DNA from: Pseudomonas sp. MAG733B
Lineage (GTDB): Bacteria; Pseudomonadota; Gammaproteobacteria; Pseudomonadales; Pseudomonadaceae
Reading direction: 5' to 3'
Length of the DNA: 64,000 nucleotides
NCBI RefSeq assembly: GCF_036884845.1
Contig: NZ_CP145732.1
Location: forward strand, 5,580,001 to 5,644,000
Each line of letters begins with the position of its first letter. Position 1 is the first letter of the stretch. The position numbers were made by a program, and so were the translations under genes. The notes under the pieces are model-generated. The model did no database searches, had not been told where the DNA came from, and saw only the letters and a program-made list of their open reading frames with translations. Positions 61,926 through 64,000 of the stretch are shown piece by piece.

Positions 61926-63107
61926 ATGTCGCCCTTGATTCGATTGTCCGCCAGTTTTATCGCCCTGATGATGGCCATGGGCATCGGCCGTTTCGCCCTG
62001 ACCCCGCAACTGCCGCACCTGCTCAGTGAAGGCCAGATCGACCTGACCGCCGCCGGCCTGATTGCCGCCGCCAACTACCTCGGTTACTTCCTCGGTGCCG
62101 TGGACGCGATGTTTTCCCGGCGTCCGGCGCAAGTTCGCCGCCGTCTGCTGGGTGGCTTGTGGCTGTGTGTGCTGCTGACCCTCGCCTCGTTCTGGGCACA
62201 CGGCTTCTGGCCGCATCTGATCCTGCGCTTCGGTACTGGCGTGGCCAGCGCCTGGGTACTGGTGATGATCACCGCGCTGAGCCAGCCGTTGGCCGCCGCC
62301 GCCGGACGCCCGCGACTCGGCGCCTTGGTATTTGCCGGACCGGGTTTGGGGATTTTTCTCACAGGGTTGCTGGCCTTGGGCTCGAACCTCTTGGGTCAGA
62401 CGTCCGCTACGTTATGGCTGGTGTACGCCGCCGTCGGTTTGGTGATGTTGCTGGGGATTGTGCGAATCCTGCCGCAACCGCCGGCAACCGTGGCCGCTGT
62501 CGCCAACGTCGCGACTTCGGACAGTCGTGGTATCGGCCGGTTAGGCCTGGTCTATGCGTTGTACGGCGTGGGCTACATCATCCCGGCGACGTTCCTGTCG
62601 CAAATGGCTAGCGCGCAGTTCCATGGCCAATGGCAGGCCGATCTGTTCTGGCCGTGCTTCGGCCTGGCGGCGGCGATCGGCGTGGTGTTGGTGAGTGTGC
62701 GTCGGCCTACTTGGGGGACGACACGTCACTGGCTGATGGCGACACTGTGGCTGCAAGCGGCGGGGGTGTTCGCTTGCCTGCTGGGCAATGGTCCCGGCCT
62801 CGCGCTCGGGGTGATTCTGTGTGGCACGCCGTTCCTGGCCTGCATGCAACTGGTGATTCAACGCTCGCGGGAATTGGCGCCCCACGCGACGCAACGCAAT
62901 GCAGGCCTGCTGACCGCATGTTTTGCCGTGGGCCAGCTCAGCGGGCCGTTGCTGGCGGCATTGAGTAGCCACTTCAGCGGTGGCTTGCAGCCCGCGCTGG
63001 TGGTCGCGGGCATTGGGCTGGTGATCGCCGGGAGTCTGCTGTTCAGTCCACTCAGGACTGCCCAAGCGCTCTGCGCAAACGGCGGCGAACCCACTGCTCA
63101 GCGCTGA
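61926..63107 (+). CDS. YbfB/YjiJ-family MFS transporter
   Basis: A 393-aa permease with 12 hydrophobic segments. The N-terminus IALMMAMGIGRFALTPQLPHLL is the YbfB/YjiJ signature and the YGVGYIIPATFLSQMA stretch in the middle is typical. The family is poorly characterised; export of small metabolites is assumed. Controlled probably by the divergent LysR regulator. Its last 56 nt overlap the convergent EamA gene. Confidence 0.9.
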   Translation: MSPLIRLSASFIALMMAMGIGRFALTPQLPHLLSEGQIDLTAAGLIAAANYLGYFLGAVDAMFSRRPAQVRRRLLGGLWLCVLLTLASFWAHGFWPHLILRFGTGVASAWVLVMITALSQPLAAAAGRPRLGALVFAGPGLGIFLTGLLALGSNLLGQTSATLWLVYAAVGLVMLLGIVRILPQPPATVAAVANVATSDSRGIGRLGLVYALYGVGYIIPATFLSQMASAQFHGQWQADLFWPCFGLAAAIGVVLVSVRRPTWGTTRHWLMATLWLQAAGVFACLLGNGPGLALGVILCGTPFLACMQLVIQRSRELAPHATQRNAGLLTACFAVGQLSGPLLAALSSHFSGGLQPALVVAGIGLVIAGSLLFSPLRTAQALCANGGEPTAQR

Positions 63108-63984
63108 CAAAGGTGATGCCCAACAACACCAGCACCGCGCCGATTACAAAGTTGAGGCTCAGCTCTTCACCCAGCAACACCACACCGAACGTGACGCCGA
63201 ACAGCGGCGTCATGAACGAAAATACCGCCAGGTTCGCCGCGAGATAACGGCGCAACAGCCAGAACCAGATCAAGTAACTGAAAAACGACACGACCACGCC
63301 TTGGAACAGCACACTGGCCACCGCCACGGTGGTCAGGCTGACGTGGGTGATCTGGCCGCTGAGCAGCGCGATCAACAGCAAACCGACGAAACCGATGATC
63401 AATTGATAGAACAAGGTCAGGGTCACCGGCGCCTCCGACAACTTCGAAGCCCGAACCACCACGGTGGTCGCACCCCATGCGGCACCCGCCAGTACGCCCA
63501 AAGCATCGCCCAGCAACATGCGGCGATCGAGATTATCCCACGACACCCCGCCGGCAAACGCGATGCCAATTCCGACAAAGGCCAGAATGATCCCCAACCA
63601 TTGCACCGGCCGCAACCGCTCACTGGGCAACAACCAGTGCACGCCCAACGCGGTAAAAATCGGCGCGGTATAGAGGAACACCGACATGTGCGCGGCCGTG
63701 GTCAGTTGCAGGCCTTCGGAAATGAAGAAAAACTCCAGTCCGAACAAGGCACCGGCCAACAACCCACCGCGCCATGTGGCACCGACCTGATCCCAGCCGC
63801 CCTTCCAGCAGATCAACAATCCCACGAGCAACGCGGACATGCCCGAGCGCCCGGCCGCCTGCATGACCGGCGCAATGTCGGGCGCCGCCCATTTGATCAT
63901 CACCTGCTGGACGCCCCAGACCAGGCACAAACCCAGCATCACTTGCAGGGCAAAACCATCGGCGCTACGCCGGGTGGCGCTCAC
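63052..63984 (-). CDS. EamA-family (DMT) transporter
   Basis: A 310-aa inner-membrane protein with ten hydrophobic helices in two EamA repeats. VQQVMIKWAAPDIAPVMQAAGRSG in the first and GVVVSFFSYLIWFWLLRRYLAANLAVFSFMTPLFGV in the second half are family motifs. The start MSATRRSADGF (63984) follows GGTTCTCCAGTGAGC; AGG-type site weak. The 3' end overlaps the YbfB-type gene by 56 nt (convergent). Substrate unknown. Confidence 0.9.
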   Translation of the reverse strand: MSATRRSADGFALQVMLGLCLVWGVQQVMIKWAAPDIAPVMQAAGRSGMSALLVGLLICWKGGWDQVGATWRGGLLAGALFGLEFFFISEGLQLTTAAHMSVFLYTAPIFTALGVHWLLPSERLRPVQWLGIILAFVGIGIAFAGGVSWDNLDRRMLLGDALGVLAGAAWGATTVVVRASKLSEAPVTLTLFYQLIIGFVGLLLIALLSGQITHVSLTTVAVASVLFQGVVVSFFSYLIWFWLLRRYLAANLAVFSFMTPLFGVTFGVVLLGEELSLNFVIGAVLVLLGITFVSAEQWVRRRLRRALGQS

Positions 63985-64000
63985 TGGAGAACCTTGACTA

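Overview
The window looks like part of the chromosome of a Pseudomonas of the P. fluorescens group. The grounds are high-GC Pseudomonas-type coding sequence, a polar-flagellum operon (flgF-flgJ), the phhR/phhABC phenylalanine-tyrosine cluster, the lapG-lapD-lapA-lapEBC adhesion locus, a gbuR-gbuA guanidinobutyrate cluster, and many REP/REPIN palindromes of three families typical of this group. I saw no tRNA, rRNA, CRISPR array, integrase or transposase gene.

Layout. 1-3.8 kb: flagellar rod/ring genes flgF-G-H-I-J on the minus strand behind a good sigma-54 promoter; flgJ is cut by the window edge. 4-8.4 kb: phhR (minus) and phhA-phhB-phhC (plus) for phenylalanine and tyrosine breakdown, with a TyrR/PhhR-type box in front of phhA. 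8.6-10.7 kb: two small hypothetical genes, an MFS transporter and arfB. 10.8-12.9 kb: an AT-rich accessory insert with an orphan T6SS hcp gene, an overlapping DUF4225 effector-like gene, and facing them two tandem paralogous 69-aa membrane proteins separated by a ten-copy heptanucleotide repeat. 12.9-15 kb: aroP with a long upstream region holding a 20-codon Trp-containing leader ORF and TyrR-like palindromes. 15-21 kb: a housekeeping block (rluB, scpB, scpA, yciO, rnm; divergently yciB, yciI). 21.1-24.4 kb: a CpxR/CpxP/CpxA-like envelope stress system with a CpxR-type box. 24.5-37.6 kb: nitroreductase, trkH, two AraC regulators, an Mpo1-like protein, an HD protein, a metallophosphoesterase, EamA and SelW-like proteins, a short FimV-like protein, MarR, recQ, a UPF0149 protein and a DUF454 protein. 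37.6-53.7 kb: the complete lap biofilm adhesin locus. 53.8-60.1 kb: tapT, gbuR, gbuA, an NTF2-like protein and two transporters. 60.1-64 kb: small ORFs including an ACP-like protein without a carrier serine and a PA1414-type protein, then a LysR regulator, a YbfB-type MFS protein and an EamA transporter.

How the genes work together. LapD (degenerate GGDEF/EAL, c-di-GMP receptor) sequesters the periplasmic protease LapG when c-di-GMP is high. LapG otherwise cuts the N-terminal retention module of LapA, which is exported by LapEBC. The LapA here is compact (about 2,377 aa) and is built around four tandem 241-aa repeats, a von Willebrand A domain and C-terminal RTX repeats. PhhR, phhABC and aroP together suggest co-regulated aromatic amino acid uptake and catabolism. 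GbuA and its two transporters look like a guanidino-compound uptake and hydrolysis unit. The candidate for something less described is the hcp/DUF4225/tandem small membrane protein module at 10.9-12.7 kb, whose second small gene sits directly behind a slippage-prone repeat.
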